A DNA stretch of 64,000 nucleotides from Isoetes taiwanensis (Eukaryota > Streptophyta > Lycopodiopsida > Isoetales > Isoetaceae). A program made the position numbers and the translations under genes. Each line of letters starts with the position of its first letter. The first letter of the stretch is position 1. The notes under the pieces were generated by a model. It did not search any database. It worked only from the letters and a program-made list of their open reading frames with translations, and was not told the DNA's origin. Of the stretch, positions 10,981 through 22,433 are shown piece by piece. The stretch lies in contig JAJEKV010000013.1 of the NCBI GenBank assembly GCA_021234155.1, positions 3,071,252 to 3,135,251 of the forward strand. The letters run 5' to 3'.

Positions 10981-11825
10981 CTACGAAATAAGAGAAGAAA
11001 TAAGGCTATGCATTGCAAAGCATGTCTAATTTATAGAAAACAGTTAGGACTAAATTTATAGAAGCAAATGTAAGTACTGTTGAAGGTGTTTCTGGCAAAA
11101 TCTTCAACCTCTATGGTTTAAAACCTCCAGGTTGCTTAGGCAACCACTCTATGTGAGAAAATTCCAAGGAGAAAGCTCAAATAACAATTTTCAATCACTA
11201 TCCCAAAATAGAAAAAAGACTGCCTTGCAAAAGATGATGCCACATGCAAACAAACAAGGATCTGCTTATGATTTCTTATGCCAAAGCTACTCAAGATCTT
11301 GGGGAATGTTGGGCAAAAAGTCAGATGGATTGTGACCAGTGCAAATCACTCAAGCATGCATTTCTGACCAGGTCAAAAATTGGTCAATATCCCTGGCAGA
11401 GAGTGATTTTCTGTAACTCCAAAAAGGTAGGTCTTTTTCGTGATTTGATGCTTGGATCTCTTCTTAATATGCCTACACACAATGATCAAGTACTTTTTTT
11501 AGGATGGAATATAGTGGAAGAATACTTTGCTAGCTATTTGGCTGCTTTCTTAATTTTGTATTGCTTACTCTTTCTTATGCCTTATCTTATTCCCTGCTGC
11601 AAACTCCTTGCATCAGCATCAGGATCAGATAATCGACCAAGCACAACTTCACCAGCATCAGAGGATCGACCATCAACCAAGCACAAGCAACAACCAAGCA
11701 GCATCGACTAAGCATCTTTTACAAATTTGAGTGCACGAAACCTCTTTGGTATGTTCGGGCAGAGTACAGACTCTTTGCTTGGATTTGACAGCATTCTTTA
11801 CCCATCCTCCATTTTTGTATACAAG

Positions 11826-11926
11826 AATTGCTTTTTAGGTGCAATTCTGGCGTGGAAGGTATGCCGACGCTGGCGTGGTCTATGAGAGCACACCTGACAC
11901 GTCGAAATTGCACCTAAAAAGCAATT
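11826..11926. repeat. Small foldback element with perfect 21-bp inverted repeats
   Basis: Arms at 11826-11846 and 11906-11926 are perfect reverse complements (left arm begins AATTGCTTTTTAGG). The 59-bp spacer contains a repeated ctggcgtgg. It looks like a tiny MITE or hairpin. No convincing target duplication is visible. Confidence 0.6.
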
Positions 11927-12399
11927 ATTGTAATAAAAAGATTGCGTTAAGGGTTCATCCACGGGCGCCCGACGGCTCGGCTATGAGCCCCTGCTCGGCC
12001 CTCTCCTCTTGGCGATGACGGCTCTTCTACGCTGGGATTGGCGATGGCACCTGCTTTCTTTCTCCTTGCTTTCTCCTTGCGATGGCGATGGCTCCTGCTT
12101 TCTTTCTTTGCTTTCTTTTGAAGCTTTTTTGCTTCTTCTGGCAAGTCCGGCTATGGAGATGGTGCCCTGCTCCAACTTTGGCTCTGACGATGGCACCGGC
12201 GATGGCACCCTACTTCCTGCTCCGGCCATAGCGATTTGTGCAGCGGCTCTGTTGTTCCCTCTGTTCTTAGTTTCTGTTTTTTCTTTCTAACTATGTTATT
12301 TCTGTGCAGCGACTCCGGCGATGGCGATGTCTGTTCTTTCTTCTTTCTAACGAGTCTGTTCTTAAATCTGTTAAGTCTGTTTTTGTTAAGAAATCTGTT

Positions 12400-12600
12400 G
12401 CTGGTGCTTTGGACCGGGGTTCAATTCCCTGGGCAAAATGTTCAATTTTCTATAAAACTAAGACAAGAAAGCAGAATGCGAGTAAGAATGCAAGTAAGAA
12501 TTTTAGAATGCAAGTAAGAATCACGGAATGCGAGTAAACTTCAAGAATACAGGTAAAAAATTCTAGTATGTCCGGTAAAAACTTAAAATGCAAGCCAAGA
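12400..12600 (+). repeat. SINE-like box B followed by a GAATGCAAGTAA-type tandem repeat
   Basis: GGGGTTCAATTCCC at 12417-12430 matches Pol III box B loosely (GGTTCAATTCC). About 45 bp downstream a degenerate repeat of GAATGC(A/G)AGTAA-like units runs from about 12474 to 12595. A similar box, with similar flank (CAAAAT downstream), occurs on the minus strand near 18.68 kb, so both may be copies of one short retroposon family. Confidence 0.3.
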
Positions 12601-13849
12601 GGACATTCCAAGAAAGAAAATATGACACGTGGCGGCAGCTCATTGGCGGATTAGCCAGAATGAATCCTAACTAAACTTTACGTAAATTCGAATCCCCTTA
12701 TCCACATATTAATCTCTCAAATGTGGATTCTTGTAGACTAAAGGATGGAGAAAACTGGCTGCTTTTGCTGGTCTGCGGTTTATGATATGCAAAAGATATG
12801 TGGATCCTGCAAATTGTGAGTAAACTGGCTATTTTTTTTTGTTTCAATTGATCCTTAGAACCTTCTCATTTGCAGTCCTACGTGAACTACAAGCTGGAGC
12901 CTCCCATTTCACATTAATTAAACCAGAGTTGGAGGTGGGTTAAACAACACTCCTGTTGTATGCATAGATGGCCATGGCTTCGGCTTTGTAAATTCTTTTG
13001 TTCTTTTAAATGCATGCACACATGGACTCATAATTGTATATGCTTTTGCTCTTTAAATTGCTTAGAGCCTGCATAGTTCAAGCATAGTTCTATAACAGAG
13101 AGATTAAAAATAGTCTGGAGATTAAAAATTACATTATCATTATTCTAATTAATCTAGGCTCTTATGTGAACTGTTTTGCAGATATCCATTAACATACCAC
13201 ATAAGCGAAACGCATTCCGTCCTGAGAAAAATTATCTTCACAACACACAAGTGTTACTTTCGTAAACTGAGTATTAATTTTGTAAATTGAGTATGAGAGA
13301 TTATATTTTTCTATCATTGATTGTAATTGGAACTTTGTCTTGAACACCAAGACAAAGATTAGAGTCATGCATTGGGTTTGATGCTACTGTTTATTGGTTT
13401 CTTTATGTTTGTTTTTTCAAAAGACAATGTACTTTGCTTTATTTGAAAGTTTAATAGCATAAATCGACTGTTTTTAAGTTATTTGAAGTGTAATCTTGTC
13501 CATATTAACTATTTAAGTAGAAATAGAGATGCATTGCATGTTGGCTATGCATTCTCTGCAGGAATAAAGGAAGTTGAATTTTGGCAAAATAGGTCGGTAG
13601 GTCGGCAAAAAATTCCCACCTAGATCGGCTTTCTCCCACCTAGGTCGGCAAGTCGGCTAGGTCGGTGGATCGACCCAACTATGGATATGCCACACAAAAA
13701 TTCAAAATGTCAGAATCCAAAATTTTTATCATAAAATATAGACAAATACACATTTTACAACTCATAAAATGTATGTTAACAAGTGCTAGATAGATCCTTA
13801 TCAAGAAAGAGTACATGAGTAAGTTTTAGAAACGCAAATTAGGGTACAA

Positions 13850-14700
13850 ATGACATTGCTCTTTTATCTTTTTCTATATACCAATCCTTAAAACATGTTG
13901 CCAATCTATGGACTCAAATGGTGCATTCTATAATGACAACATCATAAGTGCATCAAGTGTCTCTAGGTTCATACGAGCTCTTGTAGCACTCTTGATAGTA
14001 TTTTGGCGAGAAAAACCTCTCTCACAATTTGCTATGCTTCCAAGAATGAGCATGCAATGTTGCCATAAATTCTTGGGGGATCAAACACTTTTCCACCAAT
14101 TATCACCAGTTTCATTTTCATCTTGACAAACAGACCAAATCACCATCATACCTTTGTTGATAACCCAGTAAAGTCTCTCAACTAGATCCTCTCTCTCACT
14201 CAAACATTGTCCTCGATCAACCTTTGAAGCAAACTTGACAAGTAAAATTCCCAACCACTCTGTAGTCTGTTTATCTCTATCCACATCATACAAAGGGTAT
14301 GTAGAGGAAAACAAATTCATAGCAATGAACACGTCATTCACATCTGCAAAACTCCTGGCAAGTGCTTCAATACAACATCAATATCTAGCAATGCGAATAG
14401 AATGTGCAAGTGAACCACTATCTTTAGGAAACTCATTCAAGTCAAGAGCCTGCAGATTCTCCTTCTTTTCTGGAGTAGGAACATACATCAAACAGTGTTC
14501 ATGAATCATGCCATCGGCATTCAAAAATGTCATCTTACCATCCTTGCAACAACTCATGAAATGACTAAGGCATTTTGTACCTTCATCAAATACTATATCC
14601 CAGAGAGATACTTCCTAGTAAACTTCTCCTTCATTAAATGCAACCAGTAGCTTATCTTGGTGACATCAGGTCCTTCCCTTTAAGATTCTGAACTTAACTT
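13850..14700 (-). pseudogene. hAT-family transposase-like relic (C-terminal part)
   Basis: Reading the minus strand, 14341-14081 gives an open stretch starting at VFIAMNLFSSTYPLYDVDRD. Just downstream, the piece ILGSIANCERGFSRQNTIKS at about 14055-13990 has the pattern of the hAT C-terminal dimerisation domain (a Ser/Asn-x-x-Glu-Arg-x-Phe-Ser core followed by Lys/Arg and L-x-x-LM). In-frame stops break it at several places, for example directly before SPKNLWQHC. It resembles the hAT-derived zinc-finger-862-like proteins more than classic Ac, but this is judgement by eye. No terminal repeats could be assigned. Confidence 0.55.
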
Positions 14701-15409
14701 ATTCAACTGCGCAAGGACTTCTGCCAAAAAAAGTATTATGAATTGTACCTACAAGACGTGCATTAACTTACGAAAGAAGAAATTAGGAAGTAAAGAAATG
14801 GATAATAAATTGTACCTGAAACGTGGAAGACTTCTCATAAACTTTGTCGTCATTTATCTTTTATTGATCCAGAATAGCAGACATGAGGCAAACCAATCTC
14901 TCAATTGCTAACTCTCTAGACAACCATCTCACACAGTAATTTATTGATGGAGTATAGAAAAAGAAAAAGGAACATTTCTAGCCCTCAAATGCTATTTAAA
15001 TATGACATTAGTCTTTTCTATGATGAGCATTTCCCTATTTGATGCCATTCATTCGCAATATGAATCTTTTTTCTACCCATTTTGAGGGGCAAAACAACCA
15101 AAAAACGGGTGTGATAACCGTTAAATTTACACATTGAAGGGCATGAAGACTCAATTATATATGTCCAGATTACCAAATCTTATCTTATCACCAAATCCCA
15201 ACTCTTCGGGCCAAGACCATCTGGGAATATGCCAAATGAGAATTTAGCACTCGAGATGGCTGCTCTAAAACTGAAATACCCAGCGTATAAATTATGCTGG
15301 AGAACCTAGGACATAAATGTTGAATACAAAATGGTCTAATCCTAAATAATGTACAATAGAAACAAGAGGATTTATGTGTCCATGATATCTATACAACAAT
15401 ATAAATTTG

Positions 15410-16330
15410 AAGAATAAGAATAAGAATAAGAATAAGAATAGTTTTTTATTGTCCACTGAGACCAATCGGCCTATGGGACCCAGACGGAGCGCAGCAAACT
15501 TATTACTGTCCGGGTTAAAAAAACCCCCGCCCCGAAGGGTTTTTGAGGGAAAAACCGTGGCAGTAATAAGAATGCTGTCAAACTGTGCAAGTATACATCA
15601 TCATGAAATGTGTATGTACATGTCAAGCGCGTGCCCGAGGACATAGCTGATCTCGCATGTCCATGACCTCCTGAAGGTATGATCCTAGCACCCGTACGGA
15701 TGCCGTCTGCTCAACGTCACATGAAGCGGCCGGGCTAGGGCCCCGACCAACTCAAAGATAGTGCGTCCGGATTTGATCATATGCCGGGCAACTTTGAAGG
15801 GTATGAGATTCATCCTCAATGACTCCCATTTGGCAAAGATTGACAGAGCCCGTCCCCGACGTGGCTCACCAATCCATCCGCCTCTCTCAATTCGAAGATG
15901 ATGTGCCCCTGCGGCGAATGGAGGCAATGAGTCAAGGCTTTTCATGGGCAAGTGGGTGCGCAGGTAGCATTGAGGGCCTCGTTCCAATGTGGGATTTATG
16001 TGGGCCGGGTAGTGTGTTGTCTTGACCTGTTCAAGGGCCGGCATCCCAAAGCTTGATGATGAAGCAAGCGCCAAGATATTGCTTCAAGCTATGGCGATCT
16101 GCCTCTGTTTGCACATGTATGCACCTGTGCTCTGCACATTCCATCTAGCCATCCATTGAGCTCTCTTTTCCCTCCAGCAGGCCTTGAGGTATTTGGGGCC
16201 CCATTGCCATGATATAAGCTAGTTTAGGGAGACGAAAGCATCGCCCATATTGACCACCTCGAAAAAAAATAGACAATGTGGCGATCAAGGGTCGCCCTCT
16301 AAAGAGGCAAGAATCCTGTCTCCTGCTGAG
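15410..16330 (-). mobile_element. LINE copy A, 5'-truncated
   Basis: The segment is closely similar to 56635-57510 over its whole length, starting at an (AAGAAT)n tract at 15410-15440, which on the minus strand forms the short-repeat 3' tail. The conserved minus-strand remnant is the last part of a LINE reverse transcriptase ORF. The two copies diverge after about 16330, the 5' truncation point. A C-rich hairpin just inside the tail (aaacccccgccccgaagggttttt) is shared by both copies and may be the 3' recognition structure. Confidence 0.7.
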
Positions 16331-17225
16331 CATACACTTCAAAGAGAAACACATTATGGGCCTATAAACAATTATACAAATGTGACAGTCCTTGGGAATC
16401 TAACCTAAGCATCGCTATAGAGCTAGAAAATTGAAATCATACCTAATGTCTTAGCGTGATGCTCCCTGAATCCGCCAAGACAGAATTAAATGCAACCTCG
16501 CGGAGGCCAATACAATAGAGAATTCTCCACATTTTATTAATTTTATAATTTCGATCTCAATCCTCCAAGGAACTCCAAGTCATCATGACTAAAAGCATCA
16601 CAGGTTCTTTCAGATCACATGAGATATAGTAGATTGGTGATGGCATCATCACCTCATCTTCAACACATCACCTAATTGTGATAGCATCATCGTCTCGCCA
16701 TCACATAATATAAACACGAACAAAAAACACAAAACTAAACTTAAACATAAAAACAAAAACACAAAACTATAGAGAGTTCAAATATTTGGATCAATGATTC
16801 CGGTGCCCATTCATTTGTGATCGCCAACGCATATCGTAAAGATATATATTCCTATACATAAAAGCCCTGGTCCTACTAAGAATGGCTCTGGTTATAGTAG
16901 CTTAGCTCGCGGATGGCCTTTGACCCCCAACATCCATGCAGGTCAGCCATTAATTGCTCATGGTATTTAATAGCTGACCGACAAATGCAGATAGCCTACC
17001 ATATAATTTAGTCACATTTAGGAGTTCCTCAAATTTCAAAATTCAAACATCCGGCTCAGGGCTAATGTACATAGAAATTTGTGATTTCGGTTCAAAGGGT
17101 TAGCAGGGACATCAGGATGAGGGGTTTTAAAACAACATAGCCAGGAATATCACAAAAAATGATTCGTCGCGCATTGCTATGCATATAATTCTGCTATTGT
17201 ATTTGTGCCAACAAGATTTTTATAG

Positions 17226-17490
17226 CGGCGTGTTGTATTTCTTGTTACTTTGCACTCCCAACCTATGGTTTTGGATGCACGATGCACACAATGCATGCAC
17301 ATAGTGCATGCATGATAGTGCATGCATGGATAGAGCGCGTGTTGTATTTCTTGTTACTTTGCACTCCCAACCTATGGTTTTGGCATGCACGCATGCACAC
17401 AATGCATGCACATAGTGCATGCATACCATGCATGCACTTTGCAATGCATGCACACTGTGCATGCATACCATGCAATGCATGCATGTTGAG
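17226..17490. repeat. Tandem duplication (about 110 bp) rich in CATGCATG
   Basis: The unit starting cgtgttgtatttcttgttac at about 17229 is repeated at about 17338. Each unit ends in alternating purine-pyrimidine blocks built from GCATGCA and GTGCATGCAT, many of them palindromic. The block extends to about 17488. CATGCATG is the plant RY element core, but here it appears as part of a repeat, and no gene lies next to it. Confidence 0.8.
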
Positions 17491-18559
17491 TCCCTTTAGT
17501 ACTTAACACCGCTTACTTTCTTTTGCGGCCATATAGGTATTTTTACATAAGAGATATACAACATTCATCACACAGAATTTGCGCTTTAGCTTTGTTTGTA
17601 TGAGAGCTAGAATTCACAAATCCTCAGTTCACACAGATATAGCTTATTATGCTCGAGTAGCAAGCTGTGTTCATGCAGGCAGCAAGGTCCAGTACTATGT
17701 TCATGAGAATCTCGTTGCTTTTACTTGTATTTTAGTCCTTCAAAGAAGAACGAAAGGATATACGTCTCAAAGCATAATTTGCAAGCCTCTTGTCATGTGC
17801 ATCCACCTGAAGAAAGCTTTGAAGTAAGTTTTGCCAAGTTGTATAATTGCATAGTTGTGATTTGCGTGTTGGGCAAGGGTTATTCCACAGGAGATCAAAG
17901 TTGCAAGTTGTAATAAGCTAACTTGCTGTCAATGGACAAACTTACTTATAGGATCTTTTGAAATGTAATTCCAAATTTGTATCCTGAACACATAATAATA
18001 TTATTATGCATATTGGCATACATTTTATTTATTATTTACACATTTGTTTGTCAATTTGTAATGTAAGTGTAAGATTCATGATTGTTATTGTTTTCTTTTA
18101 TTTGTCCATTTTATTACTTGCTACAAGGTTGTCTTTGACTCGAAGCATATTTCAATGGTCTGGGAGGCCATGATATATTTCTAAGGTATTTGAGGCTGCA
18201 AGGCAACCTATCAAAGAAGAAGGTATGCTCGACTAGGGATATTTACACTTCGTTATATCCTACAATATACGGTATCTCATGTTCTTTACTATATTAATAT
18301 TATTTCATACCACATGATCCATTTTCCATGTAGTTCCATTGCAACACTTTTCAAGTATGGAGTTCGTGTTATATAGAACTACCCTTAGGCTCGGAAGGGC
18401 CAAACAAAATTTTGGACCCATGCACACCCCTAGGCCATCTTTGTTTTTTTATATTTTCGTACCTATTTCGTACAACATTCACACATATTTCGTACAACAT
18501 TTATATTTATTACGTACAGATTATGTAGCTTATTTATAATAATATATAAATACAAGAAT

Positions 18560-18712
18560 TTAGCACTGGCGGAGCCAGCGCTTTTGTTATGGTATGTGTG
18601 TAAGTACGTTGTGTGCAACGGATAGAATAGTAGGGACGTATGTATAGTATGTTATGGTAATGATTTTGCGCGCCCCTGGGAATTGAACCCAGGTTACTCC
18701 ATGGGCGTCGTC
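18560..18712 (-). repeat. SINE-like segment with box B hairpin
   Basis: On the minus strand CCTGGGTTCAATTCCCAGG forms a T-arm-like hairpin flanked by CGCCC/GGGCG, and contains the box-B-like GGTTCAATTCC. About 100 bp downstream the sequence reads GCGCTGGCTCCGCCAGTGC, another short hairpin, before AT-rich DNA. This fits a degraded tRNA-derived SINE. I see no clear A box or target duplication. Confidence 0.3.
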
Positions 18713-19144
18713 ATATGGTATTGCCACGTTGGCAGGAACCATTAAAAAAGGGCGGCTTGGGGAGAACACTAGTTTTGGGCTTTGGAGAACACTAGTTTTA
18801 CAAATATGTATCGATGAAGCCTTATACCTTTGACAATTTAACTGGATATAGCCACATCCTAATTTGCAATAGATTCTATACTTTAGATGTCTATGGGCAA
18901 TATTTAGTGGGTTATTGGCCGCAAATTTGCAACCATTTTGTAAAGATTGACGTGTATGTTGTTGTTCGAGGTAACATAATATTCTTTGACTTGGTGTGGT
19001 CATTGAAATAAGAGATGCCGCATGTTCCTTAGTTCTAATGTTATGGTGCACCTTGGTAAATGGGTTATGGGATATTAGCATTATGTCGATAAATATGTGT
19101 AAAGCCTAGTATCTTAAAGGAAGGAGTTTAAATATCTTAAATAT

Positions 19145-20123
19145 AAGGGCTAGATAACGTCCTCTCCCGAGGAGTTATGGGCGAGAGAAAATCTTAGAGG
19201 TGGCCATGTGGCCGGGAAATTCTCGAATCGCATGCGGTGCAAGACGGCCGAGGAATTCCCCGGCCACATGGCCAATGCAGGCCATTTTCATGGCCCATAA
19301 CTGGAGGGGAGGACGTTATCGGCCTTAACGTCCTTGGCCGAGGCATTTGGCAGAGCCGCCATAGCCAAGCTTGGCAGCCCGCACCCATTCCGGCAAGAAA
19401 AATAAACAAAATGTAAGCCTCAAGTTTCTGTTTTCTGTCTTCAAATCGGAACAGGTTGCAGCGACGAGCAAGGAGCCGAGACTGTTTTCTCTGTTTTGAA
19501 ATCAGGTGGTGCAGCGACGAGCAAGGAGCCGGATTTAAACAGAGCAGGGCAGGATTTGCGGATTTAAACAGGCAGGGGAGCCAGATTTGCTCGATTAGAG
19601 CCAGATTTAAACAGAAAGGCCGATTTGTGGATTTAAACAGGCAGGGGAGCCAGATTTGCTCGATTAGAGCCAGATTTGCCCGATTAGAGCCAGATTAGAG
19701 GCAGGGGAGCCAGATTTGCCCGATTAGAGCCAGATTTGCGGATTTAAACAGAGCCGGATTTGCTCAGAGCTGCGGTGGTTGCTTACTTCTTAGCTCTAGC
19801 TGCTAGAAGCTCTGTTTTAAAACAGAGAAGATCTGCCGGAGGGAAAAGGGAAGCGCAGGGCCATTCAAGGGAAAGAAAGAAGCCGCTGGAGGCCGCCTAG
19901 AGGTCTGGCTATGGCTTGGAGGTCTGGCTATGGAGGCCGGAGGCCTGGCTATGGCGGCCTTCTGCGCAGGTCTGCCATGGCGGAGTGCAGCCCAGAAAAA
20001 AATAGCACACGTGGCAGCACATAACAATTTTGGCCGAAATTGTTACTGGATATAACCTCCTAGAATAGACGGCTGGGATTTAATCCTACTGCTAAATGCA
20101 GAGGCCAAGGACGTTAAGGTAAC
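19145..20123. mobile_element. Insertion flanked by a 17-bp direct repeat
   Basis: TTAAATATCTTAAATAT occurs at 19128-19144 and again at 20124-20140, so the 979 bp between them look like an insertion with a target duplication. The two inner ends share TAACGTCCT in inverted orientation, and the motif recurs near 19315-19335. The direct repeat is itself internally repetitive (AAATATCTT), so the true target duplication may be shorter, about 9 bp as in Mutator-like elements. No transposase is encoded. Confidence 0.45.
19527..19770. repeat. Tandem array of AGCCAGATTTG-type units
   Basis: Units combining agccagatttg, c(t/c)cgattag and gatttaaacag repeat many times with higher-order structure. A roughly 60-bp block beginning ggatttaaacaggcagggga is seen at about 19559 and again at about 19630. 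The array sits inside the insertion at 19145-20123. Confidence 0.8.
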
Positions 20124-20250
20124 TTAAATATCTTAAATATCTCTTAGGTACCATTGGAAAATGTAAGCACCCCTTAAAAGTACCATCGTTGTTAGTATCA
20201 GCGTGAGCTGCCCGGATCTATTGTGGGGCAGTCCCATCGCAGTAAATGTC

Positions 20251-20399
20251 GGACGCTGACATGTTATACCCAGCCTTAAATGGCAAAAAATCCGCTAAGT
20301 CCACAAAAATGCCGTGTAATTTTTTTTGGGCGTGGCTATAACATGTCAAACACACGGATATACCGCGGATATACCCGTGGGTATAACATGTCAGCGTCC
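20251..20399. repeat. Perfect 22-bp inverted repeat
   Basis: The arm at 20251-20272 (beginning GGACGCTGACATG) is the exact reverse complement of 20378-20399. The spacer holds further partial copies of the ataacatgtcaaacacacgg type and the short palindrome taccgcggata. This has the size and shape of a MITE or foldback element. Confidence 0.7.
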
Positions 20400-21563
20400 C
20401 ACAACATCTGATTGAAAGAGGAATATTTGCCTTGAGCCGGAGAAAGCAAAAAAATGGCCCAATTTAGCGAGTTACATGAATCTTCGACTCAAAATAAACA
20501 GAGAAAATGATATATTTGCCCCAGATTTATAGATTATATTCCATGGCTAGATGCTCCGAAATAATGGAATAGACGGAATTGGTTGTTCTTGCATGCATGT
20601 CCGAATCAAGAATTCGCTTTTATGTTTTAATACGGCAATTTTAATGCCCTGCTCTAGCTTAAATTATCAACGTAACCAAGTTTGGGTCGGGTGCAATCTT
20701 TTAAGCCCCAAATACAGAGCGCAAGATAGAGCGGGTCAAAGCAATTTATTTAAATTCGCCGGCTGCGAAGACATAGATTTTGCAATGCCATGTATGCAAC
20801 CCAAAGAAAACAAAGCCAAACACAAAAGAAAGAGATCGGAAGGAAGAAAAATACCTCGATTAAACCTGACGGTGAGAGGACGGTAATCCGACTCAATCAA
20901 TGGTTATCTCCGCCTCGCATGATTTGGATAGAAATTCTTCGCCTTTATTCTCGTCTTTTTGAGTTTTAAACCATTTGATCTCACCGGATTTGAAACTAAA
21001 GCCATGCCACCTAATTTTCCCTTACTCTAAGGTTGCAATTAACCTGGTTTTATCCCGCATTAGCTGGTTTTAAATTGCTCAAAGGCACATAGTAGTTTTT
21101 GAGCCGATGCATTTTTTCACCGAATTAAAAGGGAAGCTTAACTATTTAGTCTCTAAAATGGACAATTTTCAATCAATTCTCATTTGCCCCAAAGCAAATT
21201 TTTCATATCATTACTATATGCGAAAGCAAACTTTGAGGCTAGAGACAAAGAACTTACCCGGTTTTTAGCTCGGGTGCACTTCGTTGGTGGTCTGGCTGTT
21301 TTTCTCCATCCTTCCTCGCCCCAGCTGATTTTCCTGTGTCAGGGCGGCGGTGCATCCGCAGAGTGAGCTCGGCCCAAGCTATGCGTTTGAGGCGCTCACC
21401 AGAGCTTGCTATTCAAGGTATGGCTTCATTCCCGGAAATCAATATCCGGTTCCAAACTGGACATTTTGGAATTTTTGGAATTTTTTGTTTTTTTGTTTAT
21501 TTTGGAACCCGAAAGGTGAGCAAGTAATTTTATATGCAGAAGATATAGCACAACGAATCATTG

Positions 21564-21972
21564 AAAGAGGCATCAAACATATTAAGAAATTGAACCATTA
21601 AATTAAACACCCCGGACCGCCCCAAATTATTTTTGGCTTCGATATTCGTGCGGGGACGCCTAATCCGGTTGGTGAGGAGCCCCAAATACATACCGCCAAT
21701 ATATGTGTATCTTACATGTGTACAATGCATCTCACAATATTTGGGTTAATTGTGTATTTTAAACCGACAGTTAACTAAAACTTACTAAAAACGAAGCGCG
21801 TCTAATGATGGTTGGGATCGTCCAAACCGACATCCAATGGCTTCGAAAGCATACTGATGGACGAATATCAGCAAAAACAACTGGGGGCGGGAGAAGGGGG
21901 GGAGGGGGGAGGGGGGTGGCCAGAGGAGTTTAATTTAATAGTTCAATTTCTTAACATGTTTGATGCCCCTTT
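21564..21972. repeat. Inverted pair of a 45-bp segment around a G-rich tract
   Basis: 21564-21608 and 21928-21972 are inverted copies differing at only a few positions (one arm begins GTTTAATTTAATAGTTC). Between them, 21888-21919 is almost pure G with short A/C interruptions and has at least four runs of three or more G, so a G-quadruplex is possible. A tandem gcacaaaaataag repeat follows at 21988-22033. Confidence 0.65.
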
Positions 21973-22408
21973 GGGCAAGTTAAAGCACAAAAATAAGGCT
22001 ATAGTTGCTGGCAAGTCAAAGCACAAAAATAAGAGCAATTCGAGGTTTGATATTCAATGGAACTAGTTGCAACACATATTGTAATTCACATATATCCACA
22101 TGTAGGCTAGGTGTGGTCAGATGAAGTAATGTGTTGTGAAAACTACTTAAAAGTTGATGTTAAATTTTTTGTAGTGTGCTCAAATTCATAGTGGAATTAT
22201 ACTATGTACAAGAAGATTAGAGAAAAATAGAGCCTCCATATCTGCCAATTCTCCACAGTAGTGCTAAACATCTACTTTCATCACAGCAGCAAACCCACCT
22301 GTTTCACATGGGCCAATACAGGTTGGGTTAATAGGTTTTATAAAGAGCAAACCCACCCGCTTTTATAGGTTACCGATAACAAGGTTGCAAATTAAAGCGG
22401 AGTGTTGC

Positions 22409-22433
22409 AAAGACTCCGTTTGAAAGATTCCTT
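22409..22433. repeat. Left terminal motif of the two-gene element
   Basis: AAAGACTCC followed by GTTTGAAAGATTCCTTT. It shares TTTGAAAGATTCC with the reversed end of copy 1 and AAAGATTCCTTT with the reversed right end at 33719-33744. Confidence 0.45.

Noticed and set aside
11132-11711. Plus-strand open stretches, including 155 codons with a hydrophobic segment (AAFLILYCLLFLMPYLIPCC)
   Set aside because: No recognisable family, no supporting splice or start context, and the surrounding DNA is repeat-like. Kept out as a gene for lack of evidence.
12001-12260. Clusters of gcgatggc / ctccggc suggestive of a coding repeat
   Set aside because: All frames give low-complexity peptides without conservation, so it is treated as simple-sequence DNA.
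17220-17506. Open frames on both strands made of His/Ala/Cys/Met repeats
   Set aside because: These are translations of the GCATGCA repeat block.
20551-20886. Plus-strand open frame of 111 codons ending in a Lys/Arg-rich tail
   Set aside because: No recognisable domain and no neighbouring coding evidence; likely chance.
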